DNA from: Treponema sp. | GTDB lineage: Bacteria > Spirochaetota > Spirochaetia > Treponematales > Treponemataceae | DNA: 32,580 nucleotides | NCBI GenBank assembly: GCA_017392945.1 | Contig: JAFOSK010000126.1 | Coordinates: 1-32,580, forward strand | Direction of reading: 5' to 3' | Shown here: piece after piece, positions 6,292 to 12,547 of the stretch | Layout of the letters: every line of letters begins with the position of its first letter | Numbering within the stretch: position 1 is the stretch's first letter | Position numbers and translations under genes: made by a program | Notes under the pieces: model-generated | Databases searched by the model: none | Seen by the model: only the letters and a program-made list of their open reading frames with translations | What the model was told of the DNA's origin: nothing

Positions 6292-7374
6292 TTACTTCAA
6301 ATACTTTGCAAAAAAATCTGCAAGCTTATCAAAAGGAATTGCATTGGTTTTTCCGCCATCATACAAATCGGTGTGACTTGCGCCAGGAATAATTACCAGC
6401 TCCTTATTGCTGCCGGTAAGACGCTTAAAGGCATCCTCGCCAAAATATCGGGAGTGAGCCTTTTCGCCATGAAGAACCATAACGGCACTCTGGATTTCTT
6501 CTGCATAGGCCAGGAGCTTTGTGTTCAAAAGAGAAGTTGCAGCAGTAACATTCCAGCCGCCATTCGAATTAAGACTTCGCTCGTGATAGCCGCGTGGAGT
6601 TTTGTAGTAATCGTAATAATCCTTTACAAAATACGGAGCATCTTCCGGTAGAGGATCTACAACTCCGCCTCCAAGCTTGTAAGTACCGCCAGCCTGTACT
6701 GCCTTAAAATCTTCAATGCGCTGGGCCATAAGAGCTTTTCGGGCCTGGTGCCTTGATTCTGCATTATTTGCGCTGTCAAAATATCCGTTGGCGGTGACAC
6801 GACTCATATCGTACATTGTACTTGCAACGGTTGCCTTAATTCGTGTGTCGATTGCCGCTGTGTTAAGAGCCATTCCACCCCAGCCACAGATTCCTATGAT
6901 GCCGATTTTTTCCGGGTCGATGTTTTCGCGGGTTGAAAGAAAATCTACTGCCGCCATAAAGTCTTCAGTGTTGATATCAGGGCTGTTCATGTAGCGTGGC
7001 TCTCCGCCTGATTCTCCTGTAAAACTTGGGTCAAAGGCCAGGGCGATGTATCCGCGGGAAGCCATCTGATTTGCATAAAAGCCGGAAGACTGTTCCTTTA
7101 CGGCTCCAAAAGGTCCAGAGATTGCGAGGGCAGGATTTCCTTTTTCAGTGGCATTTTCTGGTGCGTAAAGGTCTGCTGCAAGTTCAATTCCAAAATGATT
7201 GCGGAAAGTAACTTTTGTGCGGGTTACATTTTCGTTAAGTTCAAAAGTGTAGTGCTCAGTTCCATTGCTGATTTTTGCTGCTGTTGGGTCTGCCATAGTT
7301 TTCTCCTTTTTGCAGCCTGTAACTGTCAGAGCCAGTGCTGCTCCTGTGATTAAAAGTAATTTAGAAAGATTCAT
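6292..7374 (-). CDS. Exported alpha/beta hydrolase (YcjY/dienelactone-hydrolase-like)
   Basis: A 360-residue hydrolase with a lipoprotein signal peptide (TVTGC, Cys21), so it is expected in the periplasm or anchored to a membrane. Features in order: a beta-rich start; GYIALAFDPSFTGESGG, the typical strand 4 segment; the nucleophile elbow GICGWGG, with Cys at the nucleophile position as in dienelactone hydrolases; VMVLHGEKAHS; and PGASHTDLYD, carrying the catalytic His. The substrate is unknown. The start at 7374 is preceded by GGAGGA. The gene diverges from TetR copy 2, and its promoter is surrounded by the conserved palindromes, so it is probably the target of that repressor. Confidence 0.88.
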   Translation of the reverse strand: MNLSKLLLITGAALALTVTGCKKEKTMADPTAAKISNGTEHYTFELNENVTRTKVTFRNHFGIELAADLYAPENATEKGNPALAISGPFGAVKEQSSGFYANQMASRGYIALAFDPSFTGESGGEPRYMNSPDINTEDFMAAVDFLSTRENIDPEKIGIIGICGWGGMALNTAAIDTRIKATVASTMYDMSRVTANGYFDSANNAESRHQARKALMAQRIEDFKAVQAGGTYKLGGGVVDPLPEDAPYFVKDYYDYYKTPRGYHERSLNSNGGWNVTAATSLLNTKLLAYAEEIQSAVMVLHGEKAHSRYFGEDAFKRLTGSNKELVIIPGASHTDLYDGGKTNAIPFDKLADFFAKYLK

Positions 7375-7389
7375 TTGATTCCTCCGGTT

Positions 7390-7516
7390 TTTAGTAACAT
7401 TGTGTCACTTAACTAAAGTGTATGGTATAACCGGTGACTTGTCAACACTAAAATACAATATTAGTGACAAAAAGTTGCTTATTGCAAAAATCCTTTTACT
7501 GTGTTATTCTCCAGGT
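7390..7516. promoter_or_regulatory. Divergent operator/promoter region, hydrolase and TetR copy 2
   Basis: On the minus strand, TTGACA (7440-7445), 17 nt and TACACT (7417-7422) form a near-consensus promoter for the hydrolase. Two inverted repeats flank it: CACTT-N5-AAGTG (7406-7420), overlapping the -10 box, and CACTAA-N9-TTAGTG (7446-7466), abutting the -35 box. On the plus strand the TetR promoter has TTGCAA, 17 nt, and TATTCT (7505-7510), 6 nt before the ATG. The layout fits repression of the hydrolase by TetR. The region matches 76-202 base for base in spacing. Confidence 0.78.
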
Positions 7517-8155
7517 ATGGCAGACTATATCCGCGCAAGAAGCGACGAACACAAAGAAGAAAGACTTTCTCAAATAAAAGAGGCGACAGCTGAACTTTTC
7601 GCAAACTGTCCTTATTCAGAAATCACCCTTACCACGATTGCGGAAAAATTAGGCTGGTCACGTGCTAACCTTTATAAATACGTTACAACCAAAGAAGAAA
7701 TCTTTCTGGAAATCTCCGCAGAAAAAATGTCGCTCTACTACAATGCCCTGCTTTCGGCTTTTCCAGATGGCAACAATTTTACGCCTGACGTGATAACCGA
7801 AGTCTGGGCAGGGATCGTAAATGCTAATCAGGATTATATGCGCTATGTTTCCTATCTTAATCCGGTTATAGAAACAAATGTTACGGTTGAACGCCTTGCC
7901 ATTTTCAAGACGAAATATTACGACCTGGCCTATGCCTTCCGCGACAGACTTGCACAAATGCTTTCCGTCAGCCCGGACGTTGCCTACAAAATCCAGCTGG
8001 ATGTATTGTTTTATGCTTCATCTAATGCAGTCTGCTGCTATAAAAATCCTCTTGTTCAGGAAGCTCTTAAGCAAATTAACATTACCCCGCCGCCAATGGA
8101 TTTTTACAAGGACATGAAGGACTTTATTAAAATGCGGCTGGCGTGGAAATCGTAG
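7517..8155 (+). CDS. TetR/AcrR family transcriptional regulator, copy 2
   Basis: A 212-residue TetR regulator with the same helix-turn-helix (about residues 14-60) and nearly the same ligand domain as the gene at 203-859. Differences concentrate at the N-terminus (MADYIRARS against MAELNSKAVFIRARS) and in a few ligand-domain residues such as SVSPDVAY against GTTQDTAY. The ATG at 7517 is chosen because it aligns with copy 1 and follows the -10 box by 6 nt; a longer frame starting at 7400 would run through the operator region. Expected ligand-responsive repressor of the divergent hydrolase and of itself, and possibly of the promoter at copy 1, since the operators are shared. Confidence 0.93.
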   Translation: MADYIRARSDEHKEERLSQIKEATAELFANCPYSEITLTTIAEKLGWSRANLYKYVTTKEEIFLEISAEKMSLYYNALLSAFPDGNNFTPDVITEVWAGIVNANQDYMRYVSYLNPVIETNVTVERLAIFKTKYYDLAYAFRDRLAQMLSVSPDVAYKIQLDVLFYASSNAVCCYKNPLVQEALKQINITPPPMDFYKDMKDFIKMRLAWKS

Positions 8156-8460
8156 AAAACATATTGAATCTCGTGAAAAAATCCTTCGTCCAGGAGTTTA
8201 TCTTTTTGCAATGTACTGGATTTCTACCATAGGTTACAAACTTTTCGCATTGACGGCAGCGGTTATGACGGAACTTTTCAGCCTTTTGTACATGAGTATG
8301 GCATCCAGTTCCCCCTGCTGAGCTTGGAGCATAACTTTCATATCTTTTTTGCCGATTTCCATAATAATTCCTTACGCGGGCATTTCAGTATTAATCTGGA
8401 TCATATTCAGTGATTGCGAGGGTGTTTTCTGTTATAATAATTATAGAGGAATAGAAATAA
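8156..8460 (+). pseudogene. Decayed membrane-protein fragment
   Basis: Read in one frame from about 8163, the sequence gives IESREKILRPGVYLFAMYW and a hydrophobic run to a TGA at 8319. After the TGA the same frame stays open to 8507 with another hydrophobic stretch (ITFISFLPISIIIPYAGISV). There is no plausible start codon or ribosome-binding site. The amino-acid pattern looks like a membrane protein that lost its 5' end and gained a stop. The family was not recognised. Confidence 0.35.
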
Positions 8461-8464
8461 TGAT

Positions 8465-8492
8465 AAAGGCTCGATTAAAAATCGAGCCTTTT
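8465..8492. terminator. Bidirectional terminator hairpin
   Basis: GGCTCGAT (8468-8475) pairs with ATCGAGCC (8481-8488) around TAAAA, flanked by AAA and TTTT. On the minus strand it lies just after the stop of aspS-tail copy A. The stem resembles the terminator after intact aspS (GAGCTCGA/TCGAGCTC), which suggests it came along with the tail. Confidence 0.75.
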
Positions 8493-8503
8493 ATGTTTAA
8501 TAT

Positions 8504-8557
8504 TTAGTCTTCTTCAACATCATAACAATTAATATGCAAATCCTTCAACTGCTGCTC
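8504..8557 (-). pseudogene. aspS 3'-end fragment, copy A
   Basis: The minus strand encodes EQQLKDLHINCYDVEED and a TAA stop, almost identical to the end of the intact aspartyl-tRNA synthetase (EQQLKDLHINCYDVEKE). Homology breaks immediately before the first Glu at a small palindrome (GCACGC/GCGTGC, about 8562-8578). There is no start codon; it is a piece of gene end, not a gene. Confidence 0.85.
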
Positions 8558-8582
8558 ATGTCGCACGCTTTCGCGTGCTTAC

Positions 8583-8648
8583 CGAGTTTGCGATGTTTCG
8601 ACAAGCCCTTCGACAGAGCTCAGGGAGCGCTCAACAACCGCAAACTCG
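8583..8648. repeat. Three-level nested palindrome
   Basis: The outer stem is CGAGTTTGCG (8583-8592) with CGCAAACTCG (8639-8648), the same unit as the hairpin at 6233-6253. Inside it lies TGTT/AACA around TCGACAAG...GCGCTC, a GAGC-TGTCGA type repeat. In the centre, 8606-8625 is the reverse complement of the inner element at 27874-27893, with identical sequence. Each level is a palindromic unit known from elsewhere in the window. Confidence 0.8.
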
Positions 8649-8652
8649 CACC

Positions 8653-8772
8653 TTATGCCTCTGCATCATGAATAGTGATATGCAAGTCATCCAGCTGGCT
8701 CTGATCAACAACTGACGGACATTCATACGCCTGGTCAAGGCGCGCTCTCCTCCGCTCGCTTAAAGCCTTGAC
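8653..8772 (-). pseudogene. aspS 3'-end fragment, copy B, with palindromic element
   Basis: The minus strand at 8653-8736 reads DQAYECPSVVDQSQLDDLH, then ITIHDAEA and stop. This is a divergent version of the aspS end (DECPSAVDEQQLKDLH...). The fragment is joined at 8734 to a 39-nt element bounded by GTCAAGGC (8734-8741) and GCCTTGAC (8765-8772). The divergence suggests an older copy, or one from another strain's aspS. Confidence 0.8.
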
Positions 8773-8781
8773 TCAGTCGTT

Positions 8782-8814
8782 TTGCGGTTGTTTGCCTTTA
8801 GCATACAACCGCAA
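8782..8814. repeat. 10-bp stem hairpin between aspS tails B and C
   Basis: TTGCGGTTGT (8782-8791) pairs perfectly with ACAACCGCAA (8805-8814) around a 13-nt loop. It lies downstream, in the aspS sense, of tail copy C, in the place where a terminator would be expected. Confidence 0.65.
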
Positions 8815-8841
8815 TCCATCGGCTCAACACCGCTTCACCTA

Positions 8842-8961
8842 TTATTCTTCTACATCATAACAATTAATATGAAGATCTTTAAGCTGCTGCTCATCAACTG
8901 CACTAGGGCACTCGTACGTCTGGTCAATGCACGCTCGCCTTCGCTCGCTTAAAGCCTTGAC
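8842..8961 (-). pseudogene. aspS 3'-end fragment, copy C, with palindromic element
   Basis: The minus strand at 8842-8925 reads DQTYECPSAVDEQQLKDLH, then INCYDVEE and stop, matching the intact aspS end from ECPSAV onward. As in copy B, it is joined (at 8923) to a 39-nt element bounded by GTCAATGC (8923-8930) and GCCTTGAC (8954-8961). Copies B and C therefore share both the gene tail and the junction, while the intact gene has different residues (PMDECPS) at that point. Confidence 0.85.
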
Positions 8962-8967
8962 TTCGCC

Positions 8968-9029
8968 TTATTTAGGGTTTGTAATAAACCCTAAATAAAA
9001 AAGAGCTCGAAAAAATCGAGCTCTTTTTT
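8968..9029 (-). terminator. Two stacked hairpins after aspS
   Basis: First after the aspS stop: GAGCTCGA (9003-9010) with TCGAGCTC (9016-9023), flanked by A- and T-runs on both sides, a good bidirectional terminator. Beyond it, TTATTTAGGGTTT (8968-8980) pairs with AAACCCTAAATAA (8986-8998), a perfect 13-bp stem. Confidence 0.85.
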
Positions 9030-9034
9030 ATCTT

Positions 9035-10888
9035 TTATTCTTTTTCTACATCATAACAGTTGATATGCAAATCCTTAAGCTGCTGCTCGTCAACCGCACT
9101 TGGACATTCATCCATAGGACTCGCAGCCAAATTATTCTTCGGGAATGCGATTACTTCGTGGATGCTCTCTTCGTGGCGCATGAGCATTATCAAGCGATCC
9201 AATCCTGGGGCGATTCCTCCGTGTGGTGGAGCACCGAACTTGAAGGCCTGAACAAGGAAGCCAAAGGCTTTCTGAGCGCGTTCTTCGCTGTAACCTACAA
9301 TCTTAAAGATTCTCTGCTGCAATGCAGGGTCGTTGATACGCATAGAACCTGAAGCAAGTTCGTAGCCGTTCAAAACTAAGTCGTAAAGGTCGCCTTTTAC
9401 AGCACCCGGGTCACTTTCCAAAGTGTCCCAATACTGTTTTTGTGGCAATGTGAACATGTGGTGTTCTGTTTCCCAAGCCTGAGTTTCTTCGTTGAATGCA
9501 AAATATGGAAAGTCGATAATCCATGCAAAATGGAATTCATCTTCTGGATTGTAAAGGTTCAAGTCTTTTCCAAGCTGTTTGCGGACTGCACCTAAAGCAG
9601 TACATGCAAGCTGCCAGTTTTCGTCTGAAACGAACAAAAGAAGGTCATTCTTTTCGGCACCAAGTTTTGCGCAGATTTCTGCTTCTTTTCCGGCATAGAA
9701 CTTACTGATTCCGCCTTCAAAAGCAATATCGCCGGTTGCTGAGCCTGTCGAAGCAACTTTCATCCAAGCCAAGCCCTTAGCTTTGTATGTTTTTGCAACG
9801 GCTTCAAGGGCTTCTACCTGTTTGCGGCTGTATTTGTCTGCAACGTTCTTTACAACCAGGGCCTTAAGTCCGCTTCGTTTGTGGCGCTGAATGTCGCGGC
9901 CTGCGTTTGCAGCTCCTGCCTTGAATGCGTTAAAGTCTGCCAAATCAGCCATGAATGTTGCGTCCTGCATCTTCATATCGAAACGAAGATCAGGTTTGTC
10001 GCTTCCGTAAAGGTCAAAAGCGTCTTCCCAGGCGATGCGGTCAAACTTAGCTGGCAAATCGTAGTTCAAAGTCTTTTTAAAGATGTACTGCATCATTCCT
10101 TCTGTTGTAGAAAGAACTTCTTCGCGGTTTGTGAAAGACATTTCCATATCGATCTGAGTGAATTCAGGCTGACGGTCACCGCGGGCATCTTCGTCACGGT
10201 AGCAGCGGGCAATCTGGAAGTACTTGTCGAATCCAGAAACCATCAAAAGCTGCTTGTAAAGCTGTGGTGACTGTGGAAGTGAATAGAATTTTCCAGGGTG
10301 AACGCGGCTTGGAACAAGGTAGTCGCGGGCTCCTTCTGGAGTAGATTTAATAAAAGTAGGAGTTTCGATTTCCAAAAATCCCTTTGAAGTCAAATATTCA
10401 CGGGTTGCAAAAGTAACCTGGCTTCTAAGGATAATGTTCTGCTGCATAGGATCGCGGCGGAGGTCAAGATAGCGGTACTTTAAGCGCAAATCTTCGTTTG
10501 GAAGAACGATTGTTCCGTCCTTCTGGCGTACTTCTTCAATACTAAAAGGAAGTTCCTGGCTGGTTGTAAAGATTTCGATGTCGTTTGCTTCAACTTCGAT
10601 TTCACCGGTAGCCATGTCGCGGTTAATGTCTTTTTCAGCGCGGGCAGCAACAACGCCTTCAACTGCAATACAATATTCACTCTTGAGGCTGGAAGCAATC
10701 TGCTTAACTTTATCGCTTGCCTTGTCGCCAACCATAACCTGTGTGATTCCATAACGGTCGCGAAGACGAATAAAAACAAGACCACCCAAGTCGCGGGTAC
10801 GGCTTACCCAACCATTCAATACAACTTTCTTACCAACATCTGCGGCACGCAATTCGCCGCAAGTAACTGTACGCTTTGTGTTTTCCAT
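9035..10888 (-). CDS. aspS: Aspartyl-tRNA synthetase, bacterial type
   Basis: Attaches aspartate to tRNA(Asp) in the cytoplasm, using ATP. The 617-residue protein has the full bacterial layout: an N-terminal OB anticodon-binding domain (NGWVSRTRDLGGLVFIRLRD), class II motif 2 (RCYRDEDARGDRQPEFTQID), a GAD insertion domain in the middle, and motif 3 (GGIAPGLDRLIMLM). The ATG at 10888 is preferred over the GTG at 10909 because it opens the conserved domain and follows GGGA. An oddity: residues STGSAT, in the insertion domain, are encoded by a palindromic repeat core (9735-9757) that is otherwise intergenic. Three partial copies of its 3' end lie downstream. It is transcribed alone from a promoter at 10954-10982. 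Confidence 0.98.
   Translation of the reverse strand: MENTKRTVTCGELRAADVGKKVVLNGWVSRTRDLGGLVFIRLRDRYGITQVMVGDKASDKVKQIASSLKSEYCIAVEGVVAARAEKDINRDMATGEIEVEANDIEIFTTSQELPFSIEEVRQKDGTIVLPNEDLRLKYRYLDLRRDPMQQNIILRSQVTFATREYLTSKGFLEIETPTFIKSTPEGARDYLVPSRVHPGKFYSLPQSPQLYKQLLMVSGFDKYFQIARCYRDEDARGDRQPEFTQIDMEMSFTNREEVLSTTEGMMQYIFKKTLNYDLPAKFDRIAWEDAFDLYGSDKPDLRFDMKMQDATFMADLADFNAFKAGAANAGRDIQRHKRSGLKALVVKNVADKYSRKQVEALEAVAKTYKAKGLAWMKVASTGSATGDIAFEGGISKFYAGKEAEICAKLGAEKNDLLLFVSDENWQLACTALGAVRKQLGKDLNLYNPEDEFHFAWIIDFPYFAFNEETQAWETEHHMFTLPQKQYWDTLESDPGAVKGDLYDLVLNGYELASGSMRINDPALQQRIFKIVGYSEERAQKAFGFLVQAFKFGAPPHGGIAPGLDRLIMLMRHEESIHEVIAFPKNNLAASPMDECPSAVDEQQLKDLHINCYDVEKE
9735..9757. repeat. REP-like palindrome inside the aspS coding sequence
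   Basis: GTTGC (9735-9739) and GCAAC (9753-9757) flank the core TGAGCCTGTCGAA, the same core as in the intergenic hairpins at 6109-6133 and, in expanded form, at 27856-27904. On the coding strand it adds the in-frame residues STGSAT. Confidence 0.75.
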
Positions 10889-10953
10889 TTTATTTCCCGC
10901 CGGCAGCACGCATTTCCTACGCGCATTACCGTGTTTTGTAATTTCAATAGAAT

Positions 10954-10982
10954 ATTGTAATGATATAGAAGATTTTTTACAA
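10954..10982 (-). promoter_or_regulatory. Promoter of aspS
   Basis: On the minus strand, TTGTAA (10977-10982), 17 nt, TACAAT (10954-10959). The expected start lies about 60 nt upstream of the aspS ATG. Confidence 0.55.
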
Positions 10983-10989
10983 TTACATT

Positions 10990-11263
10990 CTGAAGATCAG
11001 GTTGAACAAATAAATTTTAGATAACTATATCAGGAGGTTCCCGCCCGGTGTTTTCTATAAGCAAATAATCATATTTTTAAACCACTTGCAGTTCAGCTCA
11101 TATCTGTTACCTAGCTATACTAATGAACGAAACCACCGTGCGGTCGCGCTATTCCGTGTTCCGCTGCCGCTCATTCCTCCGCCTTCGCCCTGCTCAGGCT
11201 ACGGAACGCCTGATTGAACTAAAGTTCACTCAGGCGCACTCCATATCGCTAACCCGTTTCAAA
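10990..11263. repeat. Intergenic region with palindromic repeat
   Basis: No gene is visible between aspS and the transferase gene. From about 11130 the base composition shifts to GC-rich repeat-like sequence. A compound hairpin lies at 11207-11236: CGCCTGA with TCAGGCG, a 2x2 internal loop, and GAAC/GTTC inside. It sits 28 nt after the stop of the minus-strand transferase gene and could end its transcript, although it lacks a T-run. Confidence 0.6.
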
Positions 11264-12355
11264 CTAAAGACTCGGTATTTCTCCGCTGTTTCTCTGCTCA
11301 TTTTCAAGCCTGATTTTTCTAAGAACGGCACGATTTGCATAATGAATAACCGTAAAAAATCCCACCATGAAAATATATGAAACTGAAAGCAGGATTATAC
11401 CAACAGTTTTTTCAAATTGCGTAGAAATCCATACGTTAACACAGATTTCACATTGAATCAAAACAATAAGCAAAAGCACTTGTCGCTTGTTAAAACCAAT
11501 ATTAAGCAATTTATGATGAAGGTGAAATCTATCAGGACTCATTATAGGCCTATGATCTCTTATTCTGCGCCAGATAGCTGCAATTGTATCCATCATAGGG
11601 AACGCAACAATTACAAGCATCATAGGCAGCTTATTAAATTCAATCTCTTCACTAATAGAATAAAGCGGTATCGTTGAAATCAAAAATCCAAGAAACTGGC
11701 TGCCGTTATCACCCATAAAAATCTTTGCATTCGGTGCAGGCATGTTCCATGCAAGAAACCCGATTATTGAACCAACTAGAATAAAACAAACGGCCGTACC
11801 TTCCTTGAATTCACCGTACTGAATAACACCAAACGTAATAAGAGCCGTAACAACAAGACTTCCGCACAACCCATCAAGTCCGTCAATCAAATTATACGCA
11901 TTGATAATTCCGACAATCCAAAAGAACGTAAAAACACGCGCAACCCATATCGGCAGAACAAGACCAAAAATCTGTCTAAAATGATAGCCAGACCAAACCA
12001 CAATAGCGGAAGCAATAAGCTGAACAAAAAGCTTATGAATAGCCCTCATTTCAACTATGTCATCAATAACACCAAAAAGGAATATAAGCATTCCTGCTAT
12101 CAAAAGAGGTAGAACATTTCTAAAAGCCAAAGTCCTGTTAAAGAGGAAAAAAAGTGCCGCTACAGAAAAAAAGGCAACAGCAATGGCTATACCGCCAAGC
12201 CTAGGTATATTTCCCGAATGGATTTTCCTCGCATTCACAGAATCATAAAGACTGTATATTTTACAAAACTTTATGATAAGCGGAATCAACAATCCGCTAA
12301 ACACTGCGGCAATAACAGAACATAAAGCTATATTTAATACCATAGTTTGCATCAT
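11264..12355 (-). CDS. Undecaprenyl-phosphate N-acetylhexosamine-1-P transferase, WecA/TagO family
   Basis: An integral membrane enzyme that starts an envelope glycan by moving a sugar-1-phosphate from a UDP-sugar to undecaprenyl phosphate. The 363-residue protein has about ten or eleven membrane segments and all family motifs (numbered from this start): RKIHSGNIPRLGG near 44-55, FGVIDD with Asp98-Asp99, NAYNLIDGLDGL near 152-163, FMGDNGSQF with Asp216, and the C-terminal RFHLHH, the HxHH signature that separates this family from MraY. Sugar specificity cannot be told. The ATG at 12355 is preferred; a TTG at 12379 is possible. No ribosome-binding site is seen, but TATTCT lies 6 nt before the ATG, and a G8 tract lies upstream. 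It diverges from wzz, which fits O-antigen-like or glycan synthesis. Confidence 0.93.
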   Translation of the reverse strand: MMQTMVLNIALCSVIAAVFSGLLIPLIIKFCKIYSLYDSVNARKIHSGNIPRLGGIAIAVAFFSVAALFFLFNRTLAFRNVLPLLIAGMLIFLFGVIDDIVEMRAIHKLFVQLIASAIVVWSGYHFRQIFGLVLPIWVARVFTFFWIVGIINAYNLIDGLDGLCGSLVVTALITFGVIQYGEFKEGTAVCFILVGSIIGFLAWNMPAPNAKIFMGDNGSQFLGFLISTIPLYSISEEIEFNKLPMMLVIVAFPMMDTIAAIWRRIRDHRPIMSPDRFHLHHKLLNIGFNKRQVLLLIVLIQCEICVNVWISTQFEKTVGIILLSVSYIFMVGFFTVIHYANRAVLRKIRLENEQRNSGEIPSL

Positions 12356-12385
12356 ACCATAAGAATATTTTATAGACAATCTGTA

Positions 12386-12393
12386 CCCCCCCC
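12386..12393. repeat. Homopolymer tract C8 (G8 on the transferase strand)
   Basis: Eight consecutive C, the longest G/C homopolymer noticed in the window. It lies 19-26 nt upstream of the -10-like TATTCT (12362-12367) of the transferase gene, overlapping the place of its -35 element. Tracts of this kind are prone to slippage. Confidence 0.7.
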
Positions 12394-12449
12394 ACTAAAA
12401 TTTAAATAAAAAGCAATTTTTTTATAATTCATACGTAAATTTTATTTCT

Positions 12450-12477
12450 TTGTCCCTAAGGCCGATTCTTTTATAAA
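12450..12477 (+). promoter_or_regulatory. Promoter of the Wzz gene
   Basis: TTGTCC (12450-12455), 16 nt, TATAAA (12472-12477), with the start codon 70 nt downstream and a clear GAGG ribosome-binding site before it. Confidence 0.45.
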
Positions 12478-12547
12478 AACTAGAATCAAAAGAAATTATT
12501 ATGTTAAAATGTGCGGAAGTTTTTAACATATTAAATACGAGGATTTT

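Noticed and set aside
7400..7516. Longer start for TetR copy 2 (39 extra residues)
   Set aside because: The extension runs through the conserved operators and promoter, and copy 1 has no counterpart. The ATG at 7517 aligns with the start of copy 1.
8500..9030. CRISPR-like array because of repeated words
   Set aside because: The repeats are copies of the aspS 3' end with unequal spacing and no constant repeat/spacer length, and no cas genes are near.
11030..11110. Possible tRNA or structured RNA before the repeat at 11130
   Set aside because: No cloverleaf or T-loop consensus could be drawn; only weak local stems are present.
11123..11380. Plus-strand open frame of 85 codons
   Set aside because: It overlaps the palindromic repeat and the 3' end of the transferase gene on the other strand. 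Its composition is Arg/Ser-rich like translated repeats, and it has no ribosome-binding site.
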